Program-made: the position numbers and the translations under genes
In this document: positions 1-5,128 of the stretch, piece after piece
How the letters are laid out: every line of letters begins with the position of its first letter
Position numbering within the stretch: the stretch's first letter is position 1
Notes under the pieces: generated by a model
The model's input: the letters and a program-made list of their open reading frames with translations, nothing else
Told to the model about the DNA's origin: nothing
Database searches by the model: none
DNA from: an uncultured Rickettsiales bacterium
Lineage (GTDB): Bacteria > Pseudomonadota > Alphaproteobacteria > Rickettsiales > UBA1997
Direction of reading: 5' to 3'
Assembly: GCA_937927795.1 (NCBI GenBank)
Contig: CALBSF010000167.1
Location: 1-5,804, forward strand
Length of the DNA stretch: 5,804 nt

Positions 1-5
1 ATTTA

Positions 6-11
6 TATAAT
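6..11 (+). promoter_or_regulatory. candidate -10 box upstream of the toxin-antitoxin operon
   Basis: A perfect TATAAT hexamer lies 36 nt before the antitoxin start codon, which would give a leader of about 30 nt. The matching -35 element would fall outside the window, so it cannot be checked. In DNA this AT-rich such hexamers arise often by chance, so the call rests mainly on position in front of the first gene of a rightward gene run. Confidence 0.3.
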
Positions 12-20
12 ATTTTTTGA

Positions 21-38
21 TGAATTTAAACTAATTCA
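21..38. promoter_or_regulatory. candidate operator: small inverted repeat before the antitoxin
   Basis: TGAATT (21-26) and AATTCA (33-38) form 6-bp inverted arms around a 6-nt centre, lying between the candidate -10 box and the antitoxin start codon. Type II antitoxins with ribbon-helix-helix domains commonly bind palindromes at this place to repress their own operon, so an operator role is plausible. The arms are short and AT-rich, so chance is a real alternative. Part of it (ATTTAAACTAATT, 24-36) recurs exactly in front of rpsT at 1988-2000. Confidence 0.3.
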
Positions 39-47
39 AATTATTTT

Positions 48-320
48 ATGAAATCAGAATTAAATCACAAATTTTTACTTAATATTCCAAGTAAAACATA
101 TAGGGCTTTGAAAGTAAAGGCTGCCTATGAAGATAAGACAGTAAAGGATATAATCCTTTTTTGCATAAAGCAAACTTTAGGTGATATTAAAGCAAAAAAA
201 GCAGAAGAAAAAGAAATTATGGAATTCGTTAGTTCTTCAAATGAGCTTTTTGCTGAAGAATGGAACTCTAAAGAAGATGATGAAGCTTTTAAGCATTTAC
301 AAAAATACAAAAAAATATAG
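48..320 (+). CDS. antitoxin of a type II toxin-antitoxin pair (ribbon-helix-helix-like)
   Basis: This 90-residue protein is a likely antitoxin that neutralises the toxin encoded 28 nt downstream and may repress the shared operon. Residues 8-14 (KFLLNIP) look like a DNA-binding beta strand. Two predicted helices follow (about 15-29 and 32-44), the usual ribbon-helix-helix order seen in Arc/MetJ-type antitoxins. The C-terminal half is strongly charged, with an acidic stretch around residues 70-80 (EEWNSKEDDEAF) like the toxin-wrapping tails of antitoxins paired with PemK/MazF toxins. The ATG at 48 is the only reasonable start; no Shine-Dalgarno sequence precedes it. The family call is inferred from pattern and from the neighbouring toxin; I cannot name a specific family. 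Confidence in 'antitoxin' is good, in the exact fold moderate. Confidence 0.75.
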   Translation: MKSELNHKFLLNIPSKTYRALKVKAAYEDKTVKDIILFCIKQTLGDIKAKKAEEKEIMEFVSSSNELFAEEWNSKEDDEAFKHLQKYKKI

Positions 321-348
321 AATTAAGCCCAAAATTAAACCCAAAAAT

Positions 349-681
349 ATGAATTACCACAAATTTGATATTGTTGTTAGTGATTTTCATTTTATTGAAG
401 ATGTAAAATTTTCTAAAATTAGACCTGCAGTTATTGTTTCTAGCGATGATTACAATAAAAAGACAGGCTTTGTTGTATTGGCAATGATCACAAGTGCTAG
501 ACACTCTGTTCTTTGGCAAGATTTAGAAATATCTGATTATGAAAACACTGATTTAAAGCCTACTTCCGTAATTAGAATGAAATTTTCTAATTGCACTCAA
601 AGTAAAATTTTACAAAAAATTGGGAAATTAAGTCAAAAAGATCAAAAAAATCTTACTAAAAAACTAAAAAATATTTTTTAA
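349..681 (+). CDS. PemK/MazF-family toxin (endoribonuclease)
   Basis: The 110-residue product resembles PemK/MazF toxins, which fold as a small beta barrel and cleave RNA, typically mRNA, when the antitoxin is degraded. Visible family landmarks are the N-terminal KFDIVVSDFHF strand (5-15), the conserved KIRPAVIVSS block (23-32), the ITS motif (47-49) that follows the hydrophobic strand FVVLAM, LKPTSVIRMKF (69-79), and the closing IGKLSQKD (91-98) before a C-terminal helix. The frame is open for 56 more codons upstream, but those overlap the antitoxin and are lysine-rich with no family likeness, so the ATG at 349 is the true start and gives the usual family length. It sits 28 nt after the antitoxin stop and 7 nt before serS. 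No clear ribosome binding site is seen, so coupling to antitoxin translation is possible. No frameshift or stop interrupts it, so it appears intact. Confidence 0.85.
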   Translation: MNYHKFDIVVSDFHFIEDVKFSKIRPAVIVSSDDYNKKTGFVVLAMITSARHSVLWQDLEISDYENTDLKPTSVIRMKFSNCTQSKILQKIGKLSQKDQKNLTKKLKNIF

Positions 682-688
682 ATAAACT

Positions 689-1951
689 ATGTTAGACATA
701 AACTTTATTCGTAAAAATCCTGATAAATTTGATGAAGCGATGCAAAATCGTGGCGCTGATTTTAGAGCTGAGGCTGTTTTGGCTTTGGATGAAGAAAAAA
801 GGAAAAAACAGGCTTTGATTCAGGATTTACAGGCTAAGAGAAATAAATTTTCTGCTGAAATTGCGATTTTAAAAAAGTCTGGTAATGATGCTTTTGAATT
901 GATGGAAGAATCAAAAAAAACTAATATTCAGTTAAGTGATGCCGAAAATGATTTTACCATTGATGAAAAATTAAATGCCATTTTATCGACAATTCCAAAT
1001 GTTCCTAACCTTGCAGTTCCAAAGGGAAAAGATGAAAATGATAATGTGGAAATTGAAAAATTTGGTGAGCCAAAAAAATTTTCTTTTACTCCAAAATCTC
1101 ATGATGAACTCGGCGAACTACTTAAAATGCTTGATTTTGATCAGGCGGCTTTAATGTCTGGTTCGCGTTTTTCTAGTTTGAATTCTGGCTTGGCACGCTT
1201 AGAGCGAGCGCTTTCTAATTTTATGTTAGATGTTGCGCTGCGGCATGATTATATGGAAGTTTCTCCGCCAAATTTAGTTAAAGAAAATGCGATGTTTGGG
1301 GCGGGGCAGTTGCCGAAATTTTCTGAAGAAGCATTTGTAACTACTGATGGCTATTGGCTTATTCCAACCGCGGAAGTTTCTTTGGTAAATTTGGTTGCCA
1401 AAAAAACTCTAAATGAAAATGAATTGCCGCTTCGCTTTACAGCTTATACGCCTTGTTTTAGAAGAGAGGCGGGCGCTGCTGGGAAAGATACGCGCGGCTT
1501 GATTCGTCAGCATCAATTTAAAAAAGTTGAGTTAGTTTCAATTGTTAAGGCTGAAGATTCTGATGCTGAGCATGAAAGAATGACCAATATTGCCTGCGAA
1601 ATTTTAAGAAAATTAGAACTTCCTTTTAGAAAAATTTTACTTTGCAGCGGTGATATGGGTTTTTGCGCTCAAAAAACCTATGATTTAGAGGTTTGGCTGC
1701 CTTCTCAAGCAAAATATCGTGAAATTTCAAGCTGTTCTAATTGTGGTGATTTTCAAGCTAGAAGGGCGGGGATAAAATATAAAACCAAAGATGGCAAAAG
1801 TCATTTTGCTCACACTCTAAACGGCTCAGCCCTAGCGGTTGGAAGAACTTTAGTGGCAATTCTAGAAAATTACCAAAATCAAGACGGATCAATTCAAATT
1901 CCAGCAATGTTAGTAAATTATATGGGTGGAATTGATAAAATTTCTTGCTAA
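689..1951 (+). CDS. serS: seryl-tRNA synthetase
   Basis: This class II aminoacyl-tRNA synthetase charges tRNA-Ser (and tRNA-Sec where present) with serine in the cytoplasm. The 420 residues match the usual bacterial length. Residues about 1-110 form the N-terminal helical arm: a charged coiled coil (about 34-98) that grips the long variable arm of tRNA-Ser, ending in the typical TIPNVPN turn (101-107). The catalytic domain follows: MSGSRF (156-161), the serine-binding TAE (227-229), motif 2 from FRRE (257-260) to GLIRQHQF (270-277), TYDLEVWLPSQ (330-340), EISSCSNCGDFQARR (345-359), and motif 3 NGSALAVGRTL (378-388) with its conserved arginine R386. All key residues appear present. The ATG starts 7 nt after the toxin stop codon, so serS is probably read through from the toxin-antitoxin operon unless a promoter lies inside the toxin gene. 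No Shine-Dalgarno sequence is evident. Confidence 0.97.
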   Translation: MLDINFIRKNPDKFDEAMQNRGADFRAEAVLALDEEKRKKQALIQDLQAKRNKFSAEIAILKKSGNDAFELMEESKKTNIQLSDAENDFTIDEKLNAILSTIPNVPNLAVPKGKDENDNVEIEKFGEPKKFSFTPKSHDELGELLKMLDFDQAALMSGSRFSSLNSGLARLERALSNFMLDVALRHDYMEVSPPNLVKENAMFGAGQLPKFSEEAFVTTDGYWLIPTAEVSLVNLVAKKTLNENELPLRFTAYTPCFRREAGAAGKDTRGLIRQHQFKKVELVSIVKAEDSDAEHERMTNIACEILRKLELPFRKILLCSGDMGFCAQKTYDLEVWLPSQAKYREISSCSNCGDFQARRAGIKYKTKDGKSHFAHTLNGSALAVGRTLVAILENYQNQDGSIQIPAMLVNYMGGIDKISC

Positions 1952-2012
1952 TTTGAAATAAAACTATATTTTATACAGCCCTTAACTATTTAAACTAATT
2001 TAAAATTAACCA

Positions 2013-2291
2013 ATGGCAAATACTAAAGCAGCAAAGAAAGCACTTCGTGCAAGCGCTGCAAAAAAAGAAGTAAATAACGCAAGAAAAAACAGAATTAGAA
2101 CTTTTATCAGAAAAGTTGATGATGCAATTAAAGTTGGCAATGAAGCTGAAGCTCGCGTGGCTTTTAAAGCTCTTGAGCCAGAAATTATGCGTGGTGTTAC
2201 CAAAAAAGTTTACAAATTAAATACTGCAGCAAGAAAATTAACTAGACTTGCTTCTAAAATTCGCAAGCTTAAAGAAGTTGCTGCGGCTTAA
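2013..2291 (+). CDS. rpsT: 30S ribosomal protein S20
   Basis: The 92-residue, lysine- and arginine-rich protein has the S20 pattern: MANTKAAKKALRAS at the N-terminus, NNARKNRIRTFIRKVDDAI (21-39), then GVTKKVYKLNTAARKLTRL (61-79). S20 is a three-helix bundle that binds 16S rRNA early in assembly of the small subunit. Length is within the family's normal range. It lies 61 nt after serS in the same direction. The spacer is AT-rich with TTGAAA (1953-1958) and TATACA (1972-1977), but their 13-nt spacing is too short for a convincing promoter. No Shine-Dalgarno sequence precedes the ATG. The 13-mer ATTTAAACTAATT at 1988-2000 is shared with the antitoxin leader. A hairpin just downstream probably ends the transcript. 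In many alphaproteobacteria dnaA follows rpsT; here the spacer leads to secF instead. Confidence 0.96.
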   Translation: MANTKAAKKALRASAAKKEVNNARKNRIRTFIRKVDDAIKVGNEAEARVAFKALEPEIMRGVTKKVYKLNTAARKLTRLASKIRKLKEVAAA

Positions 2292-2301
2292 GTTTTTTTT
2301 G

Positions 2302-2322
2302 ACGAGTTTAATTACTCGTTTT
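2302..2322 (+). terminator. likely Rho-independent terminator after rpsT
   Basis: ACGAGT (2302-2307) and ACTCGT (2314-2319) pair perfectly around a 6-nt TTAATT loop, and the stem runs straight into a TTTT tract (2319-2322). It begins 10 nt after the rpsT stop codon. The stem is short and only half GC and the T tract is brief, so it may be weak; the larger inverted repeat just downstream could add to termination. Confidence 0.5.
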
Positions 2323-2328
2323 GCTTGA

Positions 2329-2425
2329 AAAAAAAGACGCGAATAATTTTGTTTATTCTTTCATTTCTAGGCTTTTTTGGCTTACTTGATGTTTTGAAAA
2401 ACAAAATTTATCGCGTCTTTGTTTT
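2329..2425. repeat. long imperfect inverted repeat between rpsT and secF
   Basis: The arms 2333-2354 and 2399-2420 are inverted copies: AAAGACGCGA pairs with TCGCGTCTTT, followed by two mismatched pairs and ten further pairs ending in TTTTGTTT/AAACAAAA. Allowing a one-base bulge (G2421), an A run (2329-2332) also pairs with TTTT (2422-2425). The loop is 44 nt and pyrimidine-rich, with no obvious second stem. The A-tract on one side and T-tract on the other resemble a bidirectional terminator, but the loop is long for one. Alternatives are a relic of a palindromic intergenic element or a structured small RNA. The structure is seen directly; the function is undetermined. Confidence 0.6.
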
Positions 2426-2445
2426 AAGATAATTGTAAGTTTGGC

Positions 2446-2460
2446 GGCTTTCTTAAAGCC
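2446..2460. repeat. short perfect hairpin in the secF leader
   Basis: GGCTTT (2446-2451) and AAAGCC (2455-2460) form a 6-bp stem with a CTT triloop, 26 nt before the secF start codon. No T run follows on either strand, so it does not look like a terminator. The bases from here to the start codon include C runs (AACCCC, TTCCCCC) that stand out from the AT-rich surroundings. It could be a leader structure affecting secF translation, or chance. Confidence 0.3.
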
Positions 2461-2486
2461 TAAACCCCAATTCCCCCGCTTCGTAA

Positions 2487-3389
2487 ATGAAAATCTTCTC
2501 TTTAATTCGCTCTTCACTTAGTAATACCGGCATAAACTTTATGAAAGTGCATAAATTTGCGCTTATCATGTCAGTTGTTTGTATAATTGGATCTTTAGCA
2601 TTGGTTGCAATTAAAGGTTTAAATTTTGGTATTGATTTTTCTGGCGGAATTTTAATTGAGGCTAGAATGAGTGAAAAGGCTGATATTTCTAGCATCAGAG
2701 AGGTTTTATCGAAAGAAGTTAAAGATGTTCAAATTCAAAATATTGATGGCAATGATTTGTTAATTCGCGTTGCAAAAACCGACGAAGAGCAGGCGGTTTT
2801 AGTTAAAAAAATTCAAGAAATTTTAAATCAAAAATTTTCTAATATCGAATATCGTAAAATTGATTATGTTGGGCCGCAAGTTGGAGGCGAGCTAATAAAA
2901 AAAGGCTTTCTAGCTCTTTTTATTTCCTTTATTTTTATTATGATTTATATCTGGATTCGCTTTGATTGGCAATTTGGGCTTGGTGGAATTTTTGCTCTTA
3001 TCCATGACGCAATTTTAACCCTAGGTTTTTTTGCTGTTACGGGTTTGGAATTTAATTTAACCTCAATTGCCGCGATCCTTACTATTGTTGGCTATTCAAT
3101 TAATGACTCGGTGGTAATTTATGACAGAATTCGTGAAAATTTACGCCGTCATAAAAAAATGAATTTAGCTGAACTAATTAATTCAAGCACTAATTCAACT
3201 TTAAGTAGAACTATTCTTACATCTTCTACAACCTTAGTATCATTGCTTGCGCTAATATTTTTTGGCGGCGAAGTTTTAAAAAGCTTTAGTCTTGCAACTT
3301 TCTTTGGAATCTTGGTTGGAACTTATTCTTCTATCTATATTTCTGCCCCGATTTTGCTGTATTTTGATCCTAGAAAAAAGGAGAAATAG
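2487..3389 (+). CDS. secF: protein translocase subunit SecF
   Basis: SecF works with SecD in the inner membrane as a proton-driven partner of SecYEG that helps complete export of proteins to the periplasm. The 300 residues match family length. Order: membrane segment 1 (about 24-45), the signature LNFGIDFSGGI (46-56), a periplasmic domain to about 135, then five membrane segments: GFLALFISFIFIMIYIWIRF (139-158), FGLGGIFALIHDAILTLGF (163-181), the segment ending in the hallmark GYSINDSVVIYDRIREN (206-222), LSRTILTSSTTLVSLLALIF (242-261), and a last one ending near ILLYF. The ATG at 2487 gives a natural cytoplasmic N-terminus; M19 (2541) is a less likely alternative because it shortens that tail. 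No Shine-Dalgarno sequence is visible. SecD is usually encoded immediately upstream or fused; here the upstream neighbour is rpsT, so secD must be elsewhere in the genome. Confidence 0.95.
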   Translation: MKIFSLIRSSLSNTGINFMKVHKFALIMSVVCIIGSLALVAIKGLNFGIDFSGGILIEARMSEKADISSIREVLSKEVKDVQIQNIDGNDLLIRVAKTDEEQAVLVKKIQEILNQKFSNIEYRKIDYVGPQVGGELIKKGFLALFISFIFIMIYIWIRFDWQFGLGGIFALIHDAILTLGFFAVTGLEFNLTSIAAILTIVGYSINDSVVIYDRIRENLRRHKKMNLAELINSSTNSTLSRTILTSSTTLVSLLALIFFGGEVLKSFSLATFFGILVGTYSSIYISAPILLYFDPRKKEK

Positions 3390-3419
3390 TTGTTTTGCCA
3401 AGAGGAAGCATGATGTCTG

Positions 3420-3529
3420 AAAATGGATTGCCACGCTTCGCTCGCAATGACAACAAACTTATCTTTAATCCGCAATAAACGACAAACTTATTACGCCGTC
3501 ATTGCGAGCGAAGCGTGGCAATCCATTTT
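3420..3529. repeat. palindromic interspersed repeat element (32-bp perfect inverted repeat)
   Basis: Arms 3420-3451 and 3498-3529 are perfect inverted copies over 32 bp, enclosing a 46-nt AT-rich loop. Each arm carries the core ATTGCGAGCGAAGCGTGGCA or its complement, noticeably richer in GC than the surroundings. From memory, sequences of this kind (GTCATTGCGAG...GCAATCC) recur as dispersed intergenic palindromes in Rickettsiales and several other bacterial groups, so this is probably one copy of a non-autonomous repeat family. It has no coding capacity and no evident target-site duplication. It sits between the convergent secF and HAD genes; transcribed from either side it would form a very stable hairpin ending in TTTT, so it could also act as a two-way terminator. 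Confidence 0.8.
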
Positions 3530-3568
3530 GGGTCATACCAAGCTAAAATCATCTTTACCCATTTTGTG

Positions 3569-3611
3569 GATTAAAAAACAAGTTAAGGGGAATTAAAAAC
3601 AAGCTAAAAGG
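3569..3611. repeat. small imperfect tandem duplication at the 3' end of the HAD gene
   Basis: GATTAAAAAACAAGTTAAGGG (first 20 shown: 3569-3588) is followed immediately by a close copy at 3590-3611 (GAATTAAAAACAAGCTAAAA and two more bases), with single-base gaps and two or three substitutions. The second copy includes the stop codon of the leftward HAD gene (3604-3606), so the gene's end and its downstream flank may have arisen by local duplication. AT-rich low complexity makes this a modest signal. Confidence 0.4.
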
Positions 3612-4326
3612 TGTTTATAACATCAATTAATTCTAAATGATCAAAATAAACCGCAATAGCGCCTTCGTTATTTTTGCCATTTTTAATTAAATTTTCAGGG
3701 ATGGTTTTTGAAACCATGTGGTCGCTATGTCCGTAAATTATTGGTCTGCAATTAAAATTATAAGCGCACTCCACATCAGCCAAGCTATCGCCAATAAACC
3801 AAATTTCATCTTTTTTAGGATCTAAATCGCTGCCTAGCAAGGCTAATTCTGCCGGATCTTTACTTGGCTTGTCGTAATTAGCATCTTGTGATCCGATTAT
3901 AGCAAAGAATTTTTTTTCAATTCCAAGAACTGTCGTTTCAGCCCTTAAAGTGTTGCCAATCTTATTGCTAACTATAAATTGTAAAATTCCTTTTTCTTCT
4001 AATTTATCAAATAATTCTAAGCTATTTGGTAAAAATTTCATTTGTTTTAAATTTACTGCGCGATAAGAATCTTTATATATTTCGCCAGCTTTTTGCCAAT
4101 TATCACCAAAAATTTCTGGAAAAGATTCGCGCATCGATTTGTGAATTTCGTCTTTTACTTTTGCCAAGCCCCAAGGCTGCCTTCCCATTTCAACCATTGT
4201 TTTATCAATGGCATGTTGAATTAATGGCCAGGTGTCTACTAAAGTATTATCCCAATCAAAAATAATGCCTTTTGGTTTGTGATTTTTTAAACTTAAAAAA
4301 GCTTTTTTATTTTGTGATAAATCCAT
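3604..4326 (-). CDS. HAD-superfamily hydrolase, probable phosphatase (Gph-like)
   Basis: The 240-residue cytoplasmic protein has the four haloacid dehalogenase motifs in order. Motif I is FDWDNTLVDT (23-32), with nucleophile D24 and acid/base D26; motif II is the serine in VSN (S120); motif III is the lysine in DKPSKDP (K153 or K156); motif IV is GDSLADVE (179-186), with D180 and D184 for magnesium. The insert between motif I and II (about 30-100) is mostly helical, as in the C1-cap type that includes phosphoglycolate phosphatase and beta-phosphoglucomutase. The substrate cannot be read from sequence; phosphoglycolate or another small sugar phosphate is a guess. It is the last gene of the leftward run, with its ATG 1 nt after the exoD stop codon, so translation is probably coupled. 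No Shine-Dalgarno sequence is seen. W25 in place of the common leucine of DLDGT-type motifs is a family variant, not a defect. Confidence 0.88.
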   Translation of the reverse strand: MDLSQNKKAFLSLKNHKPKGIIFDWDNTLVDTWPLIQHAIDKTMVEMGRQPWGLAKVKDEIHKSMRESFPEIFGDNWQKAGEIYKDSYRAVNLKQMKFLPNSLELFDKLEEKGILQFIVSNKIGNTLRAETTVLGIEKKFFAIIGSQDANYDKPSKDPAELALLGSDLDPKKDEIWFIGDSLADVECAYNFNCRPIIYGHSDHMVSKTIPENLIKNGKNNEGAIAVYFDHLELIDVINTF

Positions 4327-4327
4327 T

Positions 4328-4939
4328 TTAAAATAAATTTTTTATATAAGCTAAGGCTTCAACCCCGATCAAAATTGCGGTGATTGAAATTGCAATGCCG
4401 GTCAATCCGGTTATTATTCCGCAGATTACAACTAATCCATCTTTTCCAAGTAAGCCAAAAGAAATAACTAAAATTCCAAAACCTGGAATAAAATTAGAAA
4501 GAGGCATAGGAAGAACGATAAATGAAGAGAAAATCAAGGTAAAAAAACCAATAAATTTTTCGGCATTTTTGCCAACCATGAAGGATAGTCTTGGTCTTAA
4601 AATTCTTTCAACTTTACGAATATAAGGAGATGAGCGTTGAACCAACATCGCTAGAACCGAGCGCTTCACCGATAAGTTAGAAAATCTTTTTGGTAATTTT
4701 GGCGAAGAATATCCCATCACCATTTGCATAGAAAAAATTACCAATGGAATAGCGATGATGCTTGGAAATGGAGGTGGAAGAGGAATGATGATGCCAAAAG
4801 CAAAAATCATCATTGCCAAACCAAATCCCACAGATTCCATAGCATTAACCAAATCGCGAATTGGAATGCGGTCGGCAGATGTTTTATTTACAACATCTTC
4901 AATTACCTGAGTTGTGATTATACTTTTATTATTGGTCAA
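4328..4939 (-). CDS. ExoD-family integral membrane protein
   Basis: The 203-residue protein resembles ExoD, a membrane protein named for its effect on exopolysaccharide synthesis and alkali tolerance in rhizobia; its molecular activity is unknown. A short soluble N-terminus with RIPIRDLVNAM (24-34) leads into membrane segments at about 36-52 and 58-76, joined by PLPPPFPS (53-60). A basic loop follows (about 80-122), and then segments at about 127-147, 153-166 and 169-196. The second half repeats the layout of the first: a hydrophobic segment, a PLP-like turn (LPMPLSN, 143-149), and another segment. That duplicated pattern fits ExoD. The start is TTG at 4939, 4 nt after the tatA stop; the first ATG is codon 34, which would remove conserved residues. 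In a Rickettsiales-like cell without a known exopolysaccharide, an envelope or ion-homeostasis role is possible but unproven. Confidence 0.82.
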   Translation of the reverse strand: MTNNKSIITTQVIEDVVNKTSADRIPIRDLVNAMESVGFGLAMMIFAFGIIIPLPPPFPSIIAIPLVIFSMQMVMGYSSPKLPKRFSNLSVKRSVLAMLVQRSSPYIRKVERILRPRLSFMVGKNAEKFIGFFTLIFSSFIVLPMPLSNFIPGFGILVISFGLLGKDGLVVICGIITGLTGIAISITAILIGVEALAYIKNLF

Positions 4940-4943
4940 TTTT

Positions 4944-5114
4944 TTATTTATTATCTTCTTTTTTATCTTCTTCTTTTGACTCAGATTTTAAGCCATCTTT
5001 AAGACCACGAACCCCTTTACCTAAATCTTTCATAACTTGCGGCAATTTTCCTGCGCCAAAAAGCACAAAAACAATTACTAAAATTAATAATAATTCACCT
5101 ATTCCAATTCCCAT
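4944..5114 (-). CDS. tatA: Sec-independent protein translocase protein TatA (short form)
   Basis: This 56-codon gene encodes [20 protein letters not shown], then [20 protein letters not shown], then a charged tail ending KKEDNK. TatA oligomers form the pore that lets folded twin-arginine proteins cross the inner membrane. The pattern is diagnostic: one N-terminal membrane helix (about 5-20), the FG hinge (19-20) with KLP (23-25), an amphipathic helix (about 26-43) with the [11 protein letters not shown] motif, and a lysine/glutamate tail. It is shorter than typical TatA (about 70-90 residues) because the tail is trimmed, as I recall from rickettsial homologues. A strong GGAGG Shine-Dalgarno lies 6 nt before the ATG. 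It sits 14 nt after thyX and 4 nt before exoD in one leftward run. tatB and tatC are not in the window, so partners must be encoded elsewhere; a TatE-like role cannot be excluded. Confidence 0.92.
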   Translation of the reverse strand: MGIGIGELLLILVIVFVLFGAGKLPQVMKDLGKGVRGLKDGLKSESKEEDKKEDNK

Positions 5115-5120
5115 TTAAAG

Positions 5121-5125
5121 CCTCC
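5121..5125 (-). promoter_or_regulatory. Shine-Dalgarno sequence of tatA
   Basis: GGAGG on the minus strand lies 6 nt upstream of the tatA ATG (5114), a canonical match to the 16S rRNA 3' end. It is the only strong ribosome binding site I find in the window, and it supports both the tatA start and its reality as a gene. Confidence 0.85.
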
Positions 5126-5128
5126 ATT

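Noticed and set aside
181..348. Upstream 56-codon extension of the toxin reading frame
   Set aside because: It overlaps the antitoxin gene in another frame, is lysine-rich with no family likeness, and the ATG at 349 gives a normal PemK/MazF length.
1945..1977. Possible promoter between serS and rpsT (TTGAAA ... TATACA)
   Set aside because: The spacing is 13 nt, too short for a standard promoter, and similar hexamers are frequent in this AT-rich sequence. A promoter for rpsT may exist here but cannot be placed reliably.
2292..2486. A known structured RNA (SRP RNA, tRNA or 6S RNA) in the rpsT-secF spacer
   Set aside because: No SRP tetraloop region, tRNA T-loop motif or 6S-like bulged helix could be recognised; only simple inverted repeats are visible.
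2453..2695. Leftward open frame overlapping the secF start
   Set aside because: It is antisense to the clearly coding secF, has no recognisable domain and no ribosome binding site.
3420..3529. The palindrome as a CRISPR unit or an insertion sequence
   Set aside because: There is only one inverted pair, no direct-repeat array, no transposase and no evident target duplication.
4026..4265. Rightward open frame antisense to the HAD gene
   Set aside because: It is a shadow of the well-supported HAD coding sequence, with no recognisable motif.
4724..5002. Rightward open frame antisense to exoD and tatA
   Set aside because: Both strands cannot be equally coding here; the exoD and tatA products have clear family patterns and this one has none.
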